From assembly GCF_047303175.1 (NCBI RefSeq), contig NZ_CP138945.1: a stretch of 64,000 bases of DNA. One strand, 5' to 3'. The number at the start of each line of letters is the position of its first letter. Position 1 is the first letter of the stretch. Made by a program: the position numbers and the translations under genes. Origin of the DNA: Prochlorococcus_E sp000760215. GTDB lineage: Bacteria; Cyanobacteriota; Cyanobacteriia; PCC-6307; Cyanobiaceae. Below, piece by piece: positions 36,983 to 44,096 of this stretch. Under the pieces are notes generated by a model. That model worked only from the letters and a program-made list of their open reading frames with translations. It searched no databases and had not been told where the DNA came from.

Positions 36983-37507
36983 ATGCTATTAAAAAAAATT
37001 CTATCTAAAGATAATTCAAAGGTACATGAAAACAATATAAGAGAAACACATAAAACTTCACTAATAAATGCTGGGTTAATACTAAAAGAAAAAAGAGAAA
37101 GCTATGGATTTTCAAGAGCTGAGCTTTCATATAAAACGAGAATATCTGTAACAGTCATAGAAGCCATAGAAAATGGATGGTCAAACAACTTACCTGAACC
37201 AGCATATTTAATACCCATGTTAAAAATCATTGAAAATGAATTAAAGCTTGAAAAGAATATTCTAAAGGTTATATCATCTCGAAGTTCTGAACCTTTAAGT
37301 CCAAATATCAATACGGCACCTAATGCTATATATAATGATTTTTTACAGAAATTATCCTACAAGGTTCTTTATATTATATGTATATTAACAAGTATTCTTT
37401 TATTAAATAGATATCAAATCATCCTTTCACAGAAAAATTCCAATACAATAAGTCCAATACTCACAAATAACTCTAATCAGTTTAAACAATTAGAATCAAA
37501 AGATTAA
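36983..37507 (+). CDS. RodZ-like helix-turn-helix membrane protein
   Basis: 174 residues when started at MLLKKIL (36983), preceded by AAGGA and 14 bases after the pseudouridine synthase stop; an in-frame extension overlaps that gene. An N-terminal HTH_25-type domain (LILKEKRESYGFSRAELSYKTRISVTVIEAIENGW) is followed by a linker and one hydrophobic segment (VLYIICILTSILLLNRY), then a short outer tail. This layout is that of RodZ, which links MreB to the envelope, but the periplasmic domain is very short. It may be a reduced RodZ or another membrane-bound HTH protein. Confidence 0.75.
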   Translation: MLLKKILSKDNSKVHENNIRETHKTSLINAGLILKEKRESYGFSRAELSYKTRISVTVIEAIENGWSNNLPEPAYLIPMLKIIENELKLEKNILKVISSRSSEPLSPNINTAPNAIYNDFLQKLSYKVLYIICILTSILLLNRYQIILSQKNSNTISPILTNNSNQFKQLESKD

Positions 37508-37576
37508 ACTAAAGACATGGTAAATAGATGAAATCCGTTTAAATAAGACAATGAGCTAAATTACTTAAACTAGCTG

Positions 37577-39091
37577 TTACATATTGCCGAGAATATCATG
37601 TGCATTATAAAAAGATCGTTTACATGATTCTGATAAGATTCCATATTTATTTATTGCAAAGGACAAGTTTTCATCGATTTCACTAAGCTTCCATTCCCAG
37701 TTTCCATCTATGGTCCCCGGCTTATTAAACCTAGCATTATCATCTAATGAAAGTAAATCCTGAACTGGTGAAATAAATAAAACGGAATCAGTTTTCATAC
37801 CTATTTCTATTAATGCCCAGGAAGGAGAACTGAACAAACCCTTGTATCTATTACTAACCATATCTTTAACATCATCATTTATATAGTTCCACCAACCATT
37901 AGTTGTGGAATTATCATGGGTGCCTGTATAAACAATCCATTTATAACCTTTAATATTTTCAGGTAAATAAGGGTTATTTTCATTACCATCAAAAGCAAAT
38001 TGAAGAATCTTCATGCCAGGGAAACCAAAATAGTTCCTTAGACTATCTACACTTTCAGTAATAACTCCTAAGTCTTCTGCAATTAAAGGGAGACTGCCAC
38101 CATAATCATTCTTTAAATAGGCTAATAATTCCAAACCTGGAGATGGCAACCAACATCCATTCTGAGCAGTTTCTTCATGTCCAGGAACTGACCAAAAAGA
38201 ATCAAGGGCTCGGAAATGGTCTAATCGCAAAAGATCTAATTGTGACCATGATCTTTTAAATCTTCTTCTCCACCATTTAAAATCTTCGTTCCTATGCTTT
38301 TCCCATCTGTAAACTGGAGTACCCCAAAGTTGACCAGTATCGGAAAAATAATCTGGCGGAACACCACTTTGACTATAAAGATTTCCTCCAGTAAAAACAG
38401 AGAAAAGTTCTCGATTAGCCCATACATCTGCACTATCTCTTGAAACATAGAAAGGCATATCTCCAAATAAAAGGACTCCATTTTCCTTTGCTATTTCCTT
38501 TAACAAATCCAACTGAAGACTCAAATGCCATTGAAGTAAACAATGCTCAAGCAAATTATCTTTATAATTTTTCTTCCAATCATTTAGCTTACTAATATCA
38601 TGAGAAGAATATTTCTCAGGCCATTTCCACCAAGGCAATCCTTTATATTGACGTCGCAATTCCATAAAACAAGCGTGATCATCTAGCCAAATCTGGGAAG
38701 AACTCCAACAATCAAATTCAACATGTCTACTATGATCTTGGTTATTCCAATTCATTCTTAAAGCCTTACCTAAGTAATAACTTCTTTGATCAGCTATCTT
38801 AAAATCAACTTTTTCAATATTTTTATCAAAAAACCCATTAGGAAGTTCATTAACAGTTTCTTTAGTGATAAAACCTTCTTTAGCAAGATCATGTGCATCT
38901 AAGAACCATGGATTCAAAGCAAAACTTGATGGTGAACTATAAGGGGAACCCGTTGAATCTGTAGGTGCTAATGGTAGGAATTGCCATACACTTACATTAT
39001 TACTAGAAAGTAATTTAATCCATTTACGAGAAGCCTCACCAAAAGTGCCACAGACATCATCGGTAGGTAGTGAAGTTATATGAAGCAGCAA
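37577..39091 (-). CDS. malQ: 4-alpha-glucanotransferase (amylomaltase)
   Basis: 504 residues from a TTG; GH77 enzyme of glycogen/maltodextrin metabolism. Seen: LPLAPTDSTGSPYSSPSSFALNPW region, LLFGDMPFYVSRDSADVWANRELF, LLRLDHFRAL with the nucleophile Asp, LIAEDLGVIT with the acid/base Glu, and YTGTHDNSTTNGWW. Homologues begin a few residues earlier with R-x-T-G-LLLH; the frame here indeed continues upstream as ENPKPRFTG before LLLH, with no ATG, GTG or TTG but two ATT codons at 39119-39124. The real start is probably there. Confidence 0.93.
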   Translation of the reverse strand: MLLHITSLPTDDVCGTFGEASRKWIKLLSSNNVSVWQFLPLAPTDSTGSPYSSPSSFALNPWFLDAHDLAKEGFITKETVNELPNGFFDKNIEKVDFKIADQRSYYLGKALRMNWNNQDHSRHVEFDCWSSSQIWLDDHACFMELRRQYKGLPWWKWPEKYSSHDISKLNDWKKNYKDNLLEHCLLQWHLSLQLDLLKEIAKENGVLLFGDMPFYVSRDSADVWANRELFSVFTGGNLYSQSGVPPDYFSDTGQLWGTPVYRWEKHRNEDFKWWRRRFKRSWSQLDLLRLDHFRALDSFWSVPGHEETAQNGCWLPSPGLELLAYLKNDYGGSLPLIAEDLGVITESVDSLRNYFGFPGMKILQFAFDGNENNPYLPENIKGYKWIVYTGTHDNSTTNGWWNYINDDVKDMVSNRYKGLFSSPSWALIEIGMKTDSVLFISPVQDLLSLDDNARFNKPGTIDGNWEWKLSEIDENLSFAINKYGILSESCKRSFYNAHDILGNM

Positions 39092-39226
39092 TCCCGTAAA
39101 ACGAGGCTTAGGATTCTCAATAATGCTAAATTTTCCAATTAAAACAAAATTAGCAAAAATTATTTACTTTTCGATTTAATCTCAGAGTTTCAACAATAAT
39201 AGAGATGTGATAAATACTTTTCTCCA

Positions 39227-39385
39227 ATGAAAGTAAGATATCCAGGGATATTTATACATTGTATAGGTATGATTTTTGCTGGCTTTTGGTTCTTCAGAAC
39301 TACAATTAATAACCAGTGGGATACAGCAATATCTAACGAATTAAAATACCATCAAGAACAAGACATCCACCAAAGTTCAGATTAA
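39227..39385 (+). CDS. Probable small single-pass membrane protein
   Basis: 52 residues, ATG start. One hydrophobic segment (about residues 7-23: IFIHCIGMIFAGFWFF) is preceded by basic residues and followed by a polar tail ending HQEQDIHQSSD. The frame sits in a 372-base gap between malQ (divergent) and the unknown gene at 39464 (convergent). An 11-bp hairpin 18 bases past its stop may be a terminator. Small membrane proteins of this size are common in photosynthetic complexes of cyanobacteria, but I do not recognise this one. No clear Shine-Dalgarno sequence. Confidence 0.5.
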   Translation: MKVRYPGIFIHCIGMIFAGFWFFRTTINNQWDTAISNELKYHQEQDIHQSSD

Positions 39386-39402
39386 TCCTATTTGGATACC
39401 AT

Positions 39403-39433
39403 GTATATTATCTGATTGAATAAGGTAATATAC
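39403..39433. terminator. Hairpin between convergent genes, possible bidirectional terminator
   Basis: GTATATTATCT (39403-39413) pairs with AGGTAATATAC (39423-39433), 11 pairs including one G-U, loop of 9. It lies 17 bases after the small membrane protein gene and 30 bases after the end of the convergent gene. The following T-runs are weak, so termination is a suggestion. Confidence 0.45.
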
Positions 39434-39463
39434 AAGATATTTTGATCAAGAGACAATAAAGAA

Positions 39464-40000
39464 TTATAATTTTAAAGAAGAAATCTTATATTTCAATTTA
39501 CAAGTAATGTCTTCTAAAAAGAGAACATCTTCAAGATCTAATTTGTCAATATCTAAATTGTTAATAAGCAATCGATCCGGAAGATAACCACACCAGGGAA
39601 GGCAATCGAGCTTTCTTTGTCTAGCATCCCAATTTCCTCCTAATTGGATAATCCCAATCAACTGAACAGAGAGCATTTTACATAGACTTACGTAAGCAGA
39701 AGCAAGCCCAGGAATTGAACCTGTCGAAAGAGGGGTCACCATCAAGATAACTGGAATCTTCCATCCAGCCAATGCTTCCAACCAACTAATCCCTGATTCA
39801 TGGAGCATTGCAGCATCTCCAATAAGGTGGTTAAGTTGTTCTTTTTGTTCTAAATCTTTAAGGACATCATTTGGGTTGCTTATACAAGGAATCTCCAAAA
39901 CACTCTTTCCAAAAAATCTAGATACAACAAGAGATCCCGCTTGAGCAACCAAGGGTGACCTTTCACTAATATCAACAATGAATGGCATATCAAAAATCAT
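39464..40000 (-). CDS. Conserved hypothetical protein
   Basis: 178 residues, ATG start at 40000 (Met5 is an alternative). No signal peptide. Segments such as PFIVDISERSPLVAQAGSLVVSRFFGKSVLEIP, LEALAGWKIPVILMVTPLSTGSIPGLASAYVSLCKML and GIIQLGGNWDARQRKLDCLPWCGYLPD suggest an alpha/beta fold with a parallel sheet; the last third recalls the switch region of dethiobiotin-synthetase/CobQ-like P-loop proteins (GIIL..., LP.LG.LP). No P-loop is visible near the N-terminus, so an ATPase is not supported. It is divergent to prs. Confidence 0.75.
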   Translation of the reverse strand: MIFDMPFIVDISERSPLVAQAGSLVVSRFFGKSVLEIPCISNPNDVLKDLEQKEQLNHLIGDAAMLHESGISWLEALAGWKIPVILMVTPLSTGSIPGLASAYVSLCKMLSVQLIGIIQLGGNWDARQRKLDCLPWCGYLPDRLLINNLDIDKLDLEDVLFLEDITCKLKYKISSLKL

Positions 40001-40086
40001 CGATAGGCTACAAGAATCAAAAAAGATTTGGATTCATGAGCTTGGAGCATTACGATCAATCATAAGGGTTAATCATTGCGGCAAAA

Positions 40087-41079
40087 GTGACTAGTTTTAT
40101 AACCGCATCAGCTGACTTGAGCTTAAACGCCAACAATACTCAGCGACTAAAATTAATTAGTGGCACATCAAACACTAGTCTTGCAAATGAGATTGCAACA
40201 TATTTAGACCTTGAGAATGTTCCCCTAGTTTGCAAGAGATTTGCTGATGGAGAACTATATATACAAATCCAGCAATCGATAAGAGGTTGTGATGTATTTC
40301 TAATTCAACCAACTTGCGCACCAGTCAATGACAGCCTAATGGAATTGATGATATTAGTTGATGCTTGTAAACGTGCTTCTGCAAGACAAATTACTGCAGT
40401 CATTCCATACTTCGGCTATGCAAGAGCAGACAGAAAGACTGCCGGTAGAGAATCTATTACAGCAAAGCTAACAGCGAATCTTTTGGTTTCCTCTGGTGTA
40501 GATAGAGTTTTAGCTATGGATCTTCATTCTGCTCAGATACAAGGATATTTTGATATCCCTTGTGATCATATATATGGTTCGCCAGTCTTAATTGATTATC
40601 TATTAACAAAAAAACTTGATGAGATTGTTGTAGTTTCTCCTGATGTTGGAGGTGTTGCTCGTGCTAGAGCCTTTGCAAAGCAAATGAAAGATGCACCTCT
40701 TGCAATTATTGATAAAAGACGAGCTGCCCACAATGTCGCACAAAGCCTTACTGTTATTGGAGATGTAGCTAACAAAACTGCAATTTTAATAGATGACATG
40801 ATCGATACTGGTGGCACAATCTGTGCAGGTGCAGAACTTTTAAGAAAAGAAGGTGCTAAAAGGGTTATTGCTTGTGCATCTCATGCTGTTTTCTCACCAC
40901 CTGCTTATGACAGATTATCTATAGAAGGACTTTTTGAAGAAGTTGTAGTTACTAATAGTATTCCTGTCCCAGAAGAGAAATACTTCAATCAATTAAAAGT
41001 ACTTTCTGTTGCCAATATGCTAGGTGAAGCAATCTGGAGGATTCATGAAGAGAGCTCTATTAGTTCTATGTTTAGATAA
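40087..41079 (+). CDS. prs: Ribose-phosphate pyrophosphokinase
   Basis: 330 residues, GTG start. It makes PRPP from ribose 5-phosphate and ATP for purines, pyrimidines, His, Trp and NAD. Seen: ADGELYIQIQQSIRG, DACKRASARQITAVIPYFGYARADRK, DLHSAQIQGYFD with metal/ATP ligands, VVSPDVGGVARARAFA, and the PRPP loop ILIDDMIDTGGTI. The N-terminal 20 residues are a variable extension, as in other cyanobacteria. Confidence 0.97.
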   Translation: MTSFITASADLSLNANNTQRLKLISGTSNTSLANEIATYLDLENVPLVCKRFADGELYIQIQQSIRGCDVFLIQPTCAPVNDSLMELMILVDACKRASARQITAVIPYFGYARADRKTAGRESITAKLTANLLVSSGVDRVLAMDLHSAQIQGYFDIPCDHIYGSPVLIDYLLTKKLDEIVVVSPDVGGVARARAFAKQMKDAPLAIIDKRRAAHNVAQSLTVIGDVANKTAILIDDMIDTGGTICAGAELLRKEGAKRVIACASHAVFSPPAYDRLSIEGLFEEVVVTNSIPVPEEKYFNQLKVLSVANMLGEAIWRIHEESSISSMFR

Positions 41080-41093
41080 TTAATAAAAGGTTT

Positions 41094-41519
41094 TTATTTC
41101 TTTTTATTATTCTTCTTTAATTCCTTCAAGAATTTCTTAACTTCTTTTTTAGTTTCTTTTGGGACCTTGTCAGGACAAAATTCAACTGTTGCTGGCAGCA
41201 AAGCATTATTTGCTCCATATATCAATTCTTTTCTAGAAAACTTTTTATCACCAATCTCTTTTATCCGAGCCCCATGTCTTCCTTCTAGTAAATTTACATA
41301 GGTAATTGCAGCAATTGCTGCTGCTTTCGAAAACTCTATATCAGCTTCACGTGCAACACATATATAAGTTGCTCCTATAGCTCTATACAAAAAAAGATCT
41401 TCTTCAGTTGCTCCTGGCTTTTTAGGATCTTCTTTTGCAATGGCAAAGCCTCCTATAAAAAAAGGCAAGAGAAGCAAGCTAAAAGCGACTTTCCTGAATA
41501 AAGCTAGAGATTCTCTCAA
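41094..41519 (-). CDS. Small exported protein, picocyanobacterial, function unknown
   Basis: 141 residues, TTG start (no ATG or GTG in the signal region). Signal peptide with core FSLLLLPFFIGGF and likely cleavage after AIA at residue 28. Mature part contains two cysteines (YICVARE, VEFCPDK), which could form a disulfide, and ends in a Lys-rich tail (KKEVKKFLKELKKNNKKK). Expected in the periplasm or lumen. It converges with prs. I do not recognise the family. Confidence 0.72.
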   Translation of the reverse strand: MRESLALFRKVAFSLLLLPFFIGGFAIAKEDPKKPGATEEDLFLYRAIGATYICVAREADIEFSKAAAIAAITYVNLLEGRHGARIKEIGDKKFSRKELIYGANNALLPATVEFCPDKVPKETKKEVKKFLKELKKNNKKK

Positions 41520-42055
41520 AGGACCAAACTAAATAGCATTAAAATAAGCATAGACTAAAATATGCTTTTTTGACATAATAATTGATTTTCCTGTTAGTTC
41601 TAAGTTACATGTTCTTTAACTGTAAATCTATTTAATTAATTTATTTTGTTCAATCAATCTGAATTCAATTATATATTTTTTCATTAGAATAAAGAGTTTA
41701 AACAAAATATTATCTTCTAAATAATTCTATTAAAGCTTTAATTTAAATCCTCTATATATCTATCTCGTTGGGAATTTCAGCTATTAGAAATAAAAATACA
41801 ATAAAGATATCTTAGTTCTAATAAATACACTTTCTTATAAGGTAAAAGAGTTGGGCAATTAAATACTCAATTTTATTTAGAAGGATAAACAAGATCAAAG
41901 TGTCAGTTTTTTATTATTGGGAGTCTTTTTATACCTTGACTAGCAATGATTACTACCAATGAAATTCCATCAAAGCGTATTTATTAATTAATAACATTCC
42001 TCTAATGGGCCTCTTGGTCGCTTAAGGTATATAAAAGATCAATGAAGTTCAAGCT
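41520..42055. other. 536-base AT-rich gene-free region upstream of sasA
   Basis: No open frame longer than a few dozen codons and no tRNA-like fold was found. It holds the upstream regions of the minus-strand exported protein gene and of sasA (TATATAAAAG box near 42027). A hairpin AAGCATA/TATGCTT (41546-41552 and 41561-41567) is followed by a T-run on the plus strand. For a genome this compact the gap is large, so a small RNA or a long leader is possible. Confidence 0.6.
41546..41571 (+). terminator. Terminator-like hairpin in the sasA upstream gap
   Basis: A 7-base-pair stem (AAGCATA and TATGCTT) with an 8-base loop is followed by four more T. No annotated plus-strand gene ends here (prs ends 470 bases upstream), so it may end an unannotated transcript or have another role. 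Confidence 0.35.
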
Positions 42056-43192
42056 GTGAATAAAAATACAGCTAATGAACCCAAAAGATTAGACCTTCTT
42101 CTTGTTGCAAGCAAGAATCACCTATCTCGTGCGGATCTAAGATCTCTTATTAGATTTTTAAAATCAGAAGATTGTAATTTTGATGTAAACCTTCATTTCT
42201 CAGACCCTAAAAAGGAACCTGAATTATTAGAGCTTCACAAGTTAGTTGCCTTGCCTGCATTAATTAAACTTGAGCCAAAACCTAAGCAAATTTTCGCGGG
42301 AACCAGCATATTTCAACAAATTCAAGCCTGGATGCCTAGATGGGAGAAAGAAGAAGTTCTCAATAGGGGCCTAGGTATAAATATCAAGCAAGTCGAGAAA
42401 GATATTAGTCGAACCAGAAAGAGTTTGCTTTTAGAAGATGAGAACCTTGTTCTAAGGCAAGAGAATGAAACCTTGGCCGATCAAATAGAGGCTCAAGAAA
42501 GGCTTCTCCGAATGGTTGCTCATGAGTTAAGAACTCCTCTTTCAGCAGCAAAATTAGCCCTTCAAAGTCAATCACTTGGTCAAATTAATGTAAATAAACT
42601 GCAAGAAGTTATTAAAAGACGTTTAGAAGAAATCGAATCTCTTTCAAATGACCTCCTTGAAGTTGGTACTACAAGATGGGAAGGGCTAGTCAACCCTCAA
42701 AAAACGAATTTAGCAAACATTGCTGCGGAGGTGATCTTAGAATTGGAAAAGTATTGGCTTAAAAGAGGTATCTCTATAAATACAGATATCCCATCAGATA
42801 TCCCATATGTCTTTGCTGATAAAAGAAGAATGAGACAAGTATTTCTAAATCTAATTGAAAATGCCCTGAAATACTCCCAAAAAGGAGATTTCATTCAAAT
42901 AACAATGCTTCATAGAACAGATCAATGGGTTGAAGTGAGTGTTAGTGATAAAGGGCCTGGTATTCCAAGCAATGAATGTAAAAGGATATTCTTAGATAGA
43001 GTTCGGCTACCTGAAACTTCTAATGAAACGACAGGTTTTGGAATTGGATTATCAGTATGTCGAAGAATAGTTGAAGTACATGGGGGGAAGATTTGGGTTG
43101 TTTCTGAGCTTGGAGAAGGATCATGCTTTTATTTCACTGTTCCAGTTTGGAATAAACGCAACAACTCATTTGAGGCCTTGACGCAGGGCTAG
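42056..43192 (+). CDS. sasA: Circadian clock histidine kinase SasA
   Basis: 378 residues, GTG start. A KaiB-like thioredoxin-fold sensor domain (about 10-105: RLDLLLVASKNHLSRADLRSLIRFL) is followed by a coiled linker, HisKA with His156 (MVAHELRTPLSAAKLAL), N box NLIENALKYS, G1 DKGPGIP and G2 GFGIGLSVCRRIVEVHGGKIW. SasA binds KaiC and phosphorylates RpaA; Prochlorococcus is known to lack kaiA and to run an hourglass-like timer. Preceded by the long AT-rich gap. All catalytic motifs are intact. Confidence 0.95.
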   Translation: MNKNTANEPKRLDLLLVASKNHLSRADLRSLIRFLKSEDCNFDVNLHFSDPKKEPELLELHKLVALPALIKLEPKPKQIFAGTSIFQQIQAWMPRWEKEEVLNRGLGINIKQVEKDISRTRKSLLLEDENLVLRQENETLADQIEAQERLLRMVAHELRTPLSAAKLALQSQSLGQINVNKLQEVIKRRLEEIESLSNDLLEVGTTRWEGLVNPQKTNLANIAAEVILELEKYWLKRGISINTDIPSDIPYVFADKRRMRQVFLNLIENALKYSQKGDFIQITMLHRTDQWVEVSVSDKGPGIPSNECKRIFLDRVRLPETSNETTGFGIGLSVCRRIVEVHGGKIWVVSELGEGSCFYFTVPVWNKRNNSFEALTQG

Positions 43193-43209
43193 GATTAACC
43201 GTAGCTTTC

Positions 43210-43231
43210 AAATGTGATTGTTATCACATTT
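43210..43231. promoter_or_regulatory. Perfect CRP-type palindrome upstream of tRNA-Glu
   Basis: AAATGTGAT-TGTT-ATCACATTT is a 22-base inverted repeat containing TGTGA-N6-TCACA, the consensus of CRP-family regulators. It ends 18 bases before the tRNA-Glu gene and directly upstream of a -10-like TATGAT. As RNA it would also form a 9-bp hairpin just after sasA, but no U-run follows, so a terminator is less likely. Centred near -26 it would fit repression of the tRNA promoter. Regulator unknown. Confidence 0.5.
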
Positions 43232-43234
43232 GTG

Positions 43235-43240
43235 TATGAT
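43235..43240 (+). promoter_or_regulatory. Putative -10 box of tRNA-Glu
   Basis: TATGAT differs from TATAAT at one base and lies 10 bases before the mature tRNA 5' end, giving a transcription start near 43247. The position where a -35 box would be falls inside the CRP-type palindrome. Confidence 0.4.
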
Positions 43241-43249
43241 CACGGCCAT

Positions 43250-43322
43250 GGCCCCATCGTCTAGAGGCCTAGGACACCTCCCTTTCACGGAGGCGACAGG
43301 GGTTCGAATCCCCTTGGGGCTA
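43250..43322 (+). tRNA. trnE: tRNA-Glu (UUC)
   Basis: 73 bases, CCA not encoded. Acceptor stem GGCCCCA pairs with TGGGGCT (first pair G-U). The D-arm has TCTAGAGGCCTAGGACA, the anticodon arm CCTCCCTTTCACGGAGG with anticodon TTC, and the T-arm AGGGGTTCGAATCCCCT. In cyanobacteria glutamyl-tRNA also feeds the C5 route to 5-aminolevulinate and so to chlorophyll and heme. Lies between sasA and the convergent SRPBCC gene. Confidence 0.97.
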
Positions 43323-43327
43323 TTCCT

Positions 43328-43861
43328 TTAAAGGTTTTTAACTTCAGTACTAATTTCAAATGCAGCTTTCTCAACTGCTAAGAGGTTTGTCGTAAGATTT
43401 TTTCTTAAATGTTTTTCAATTAGAGCCACTGGCATGCCAAAACAGCCTTGGACAGTTAACTCATATATAAGTGAAGTTTTTTCAACAAATGAAGATCTTG
43501 AAATCTTCCACGAACCTTCAAATCTGCGAAAATCTCCTTTAATTAAATTAAAGCTAATTATTCCTTTTTCTCTATCTTCTATTAATTTCATAGATAATTC
43601 AGCAGAAAAACTTAAGCCTAAAAACTCCTGAGATCCAACTTGTTTTAAATAAATTTCATTTTCATTCCTTGATAAAACTTCACTTGAGAAAAGGTTCGGT
43701 ATCAATTCACTCAAATTGTTGTAATCGGTTAAAACGGCCCAGAGATTATCAAATTGTATTGATGTGGTTAATTGAGCTGCAAGTCTTCTACTTCCCCCTG
43801 GCAGAACTTCCATAGTCTGCTCAATTGTCCTGCTGCCCTTTTGAAAGCTCTGGTAACTCAT
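43328..43861 (-). CDS. SRPBCC / polyketide cyclase-like (START superfamily) protein
   Basis: 177 residues from the ATG at 43861; a TTG 18 bases upstream is possible. The helix-grip fold pattern is visible: TTSIQFDNLWAVLTDYNNLSELIPNLFSSEVLSRNENEIYLKQVG, then ISFNLIKGDFRRFEGSWKISRS, SLIYELTVQGCFGMPVALIEKHLRKNLTTNLLAVEKAAFE, as in cyanobacterial COQ10/cyclase-like proteins. These bind hydrophobic ligands such as quinones or lipids; the ligand here is unknown. Divergent to petH and 6 bases after tRNA-Glu. Confidence 0.87.
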   Translation of the reverse strand: MSYQSFQKGSRTIEQTMEVLPGGSRRLAAQLTTSIQFDNLWAVLTDYNNLSELIPNLFSSEVLSRNENEIYLKQVGSQEFLGLSFSAELSMKLIEDREKGIISFNLIKGDFRRFEGSWKISRSSFVEKTSLIYELTVQGCFGMPVALIEKHLRKNLTTNLLAVEKAAFEISTEVKNL

Positions 43862-43903
43862 AGGTTTAAGTTCAGTCAAAGCTTAGTGATGACAGTAAAT
43901 TAA

Positions 43904-43930
43904 TTGAAATCGGGGTAAGCCCAATTTCAA
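43904..43930. promoter_or_regulatory. Hairpin in the SRPBCC-petH divergent region
   Basis: TTGAAATCGGG pairs with CCCAATTTCAA (7 pairs, one C-A mismatch, 3 G-C pairs) with a 5-base loop. It lies in the upstream region of both genes and has no U-run on either side, so it is more likely a leader structure or operator than a terminator. Confidence 0.35.
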
Positions 43931-44025
43931 CAAAAGATATGGTGGTCTTCCAATGAACAATACTTAAAAGTTTAAAAGTTTGCGTTTTCTAATAATGTTC
44001 AGAGTTGTGCCAATCTCAAAACGTG

Positions 44026-44039
44026 CCCTTTTAAAAGGG
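44026..44039. promoter_or_regulatory. Palindrome upstream of petH
   Basis: CCCTTTTAAAAGGG is a perfect 14-base palindrome 57 bases before the petH start. It could be an operator. No named regulator is recognised by this sequence. Confidence 0.35.
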
Positions 44040-44096
44040 GTATATCTACAAATAAAGTCGAGATATTGGTAATCTTCTAGCGGTTTTAAATTTTTA

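Noticed and set aside
43210..43231. Reading of the palindrome as an intrinsic terminator of sasA
   Set aside because: Stem is good but no U-run follows; the site fits an operator better, although this is not settled.
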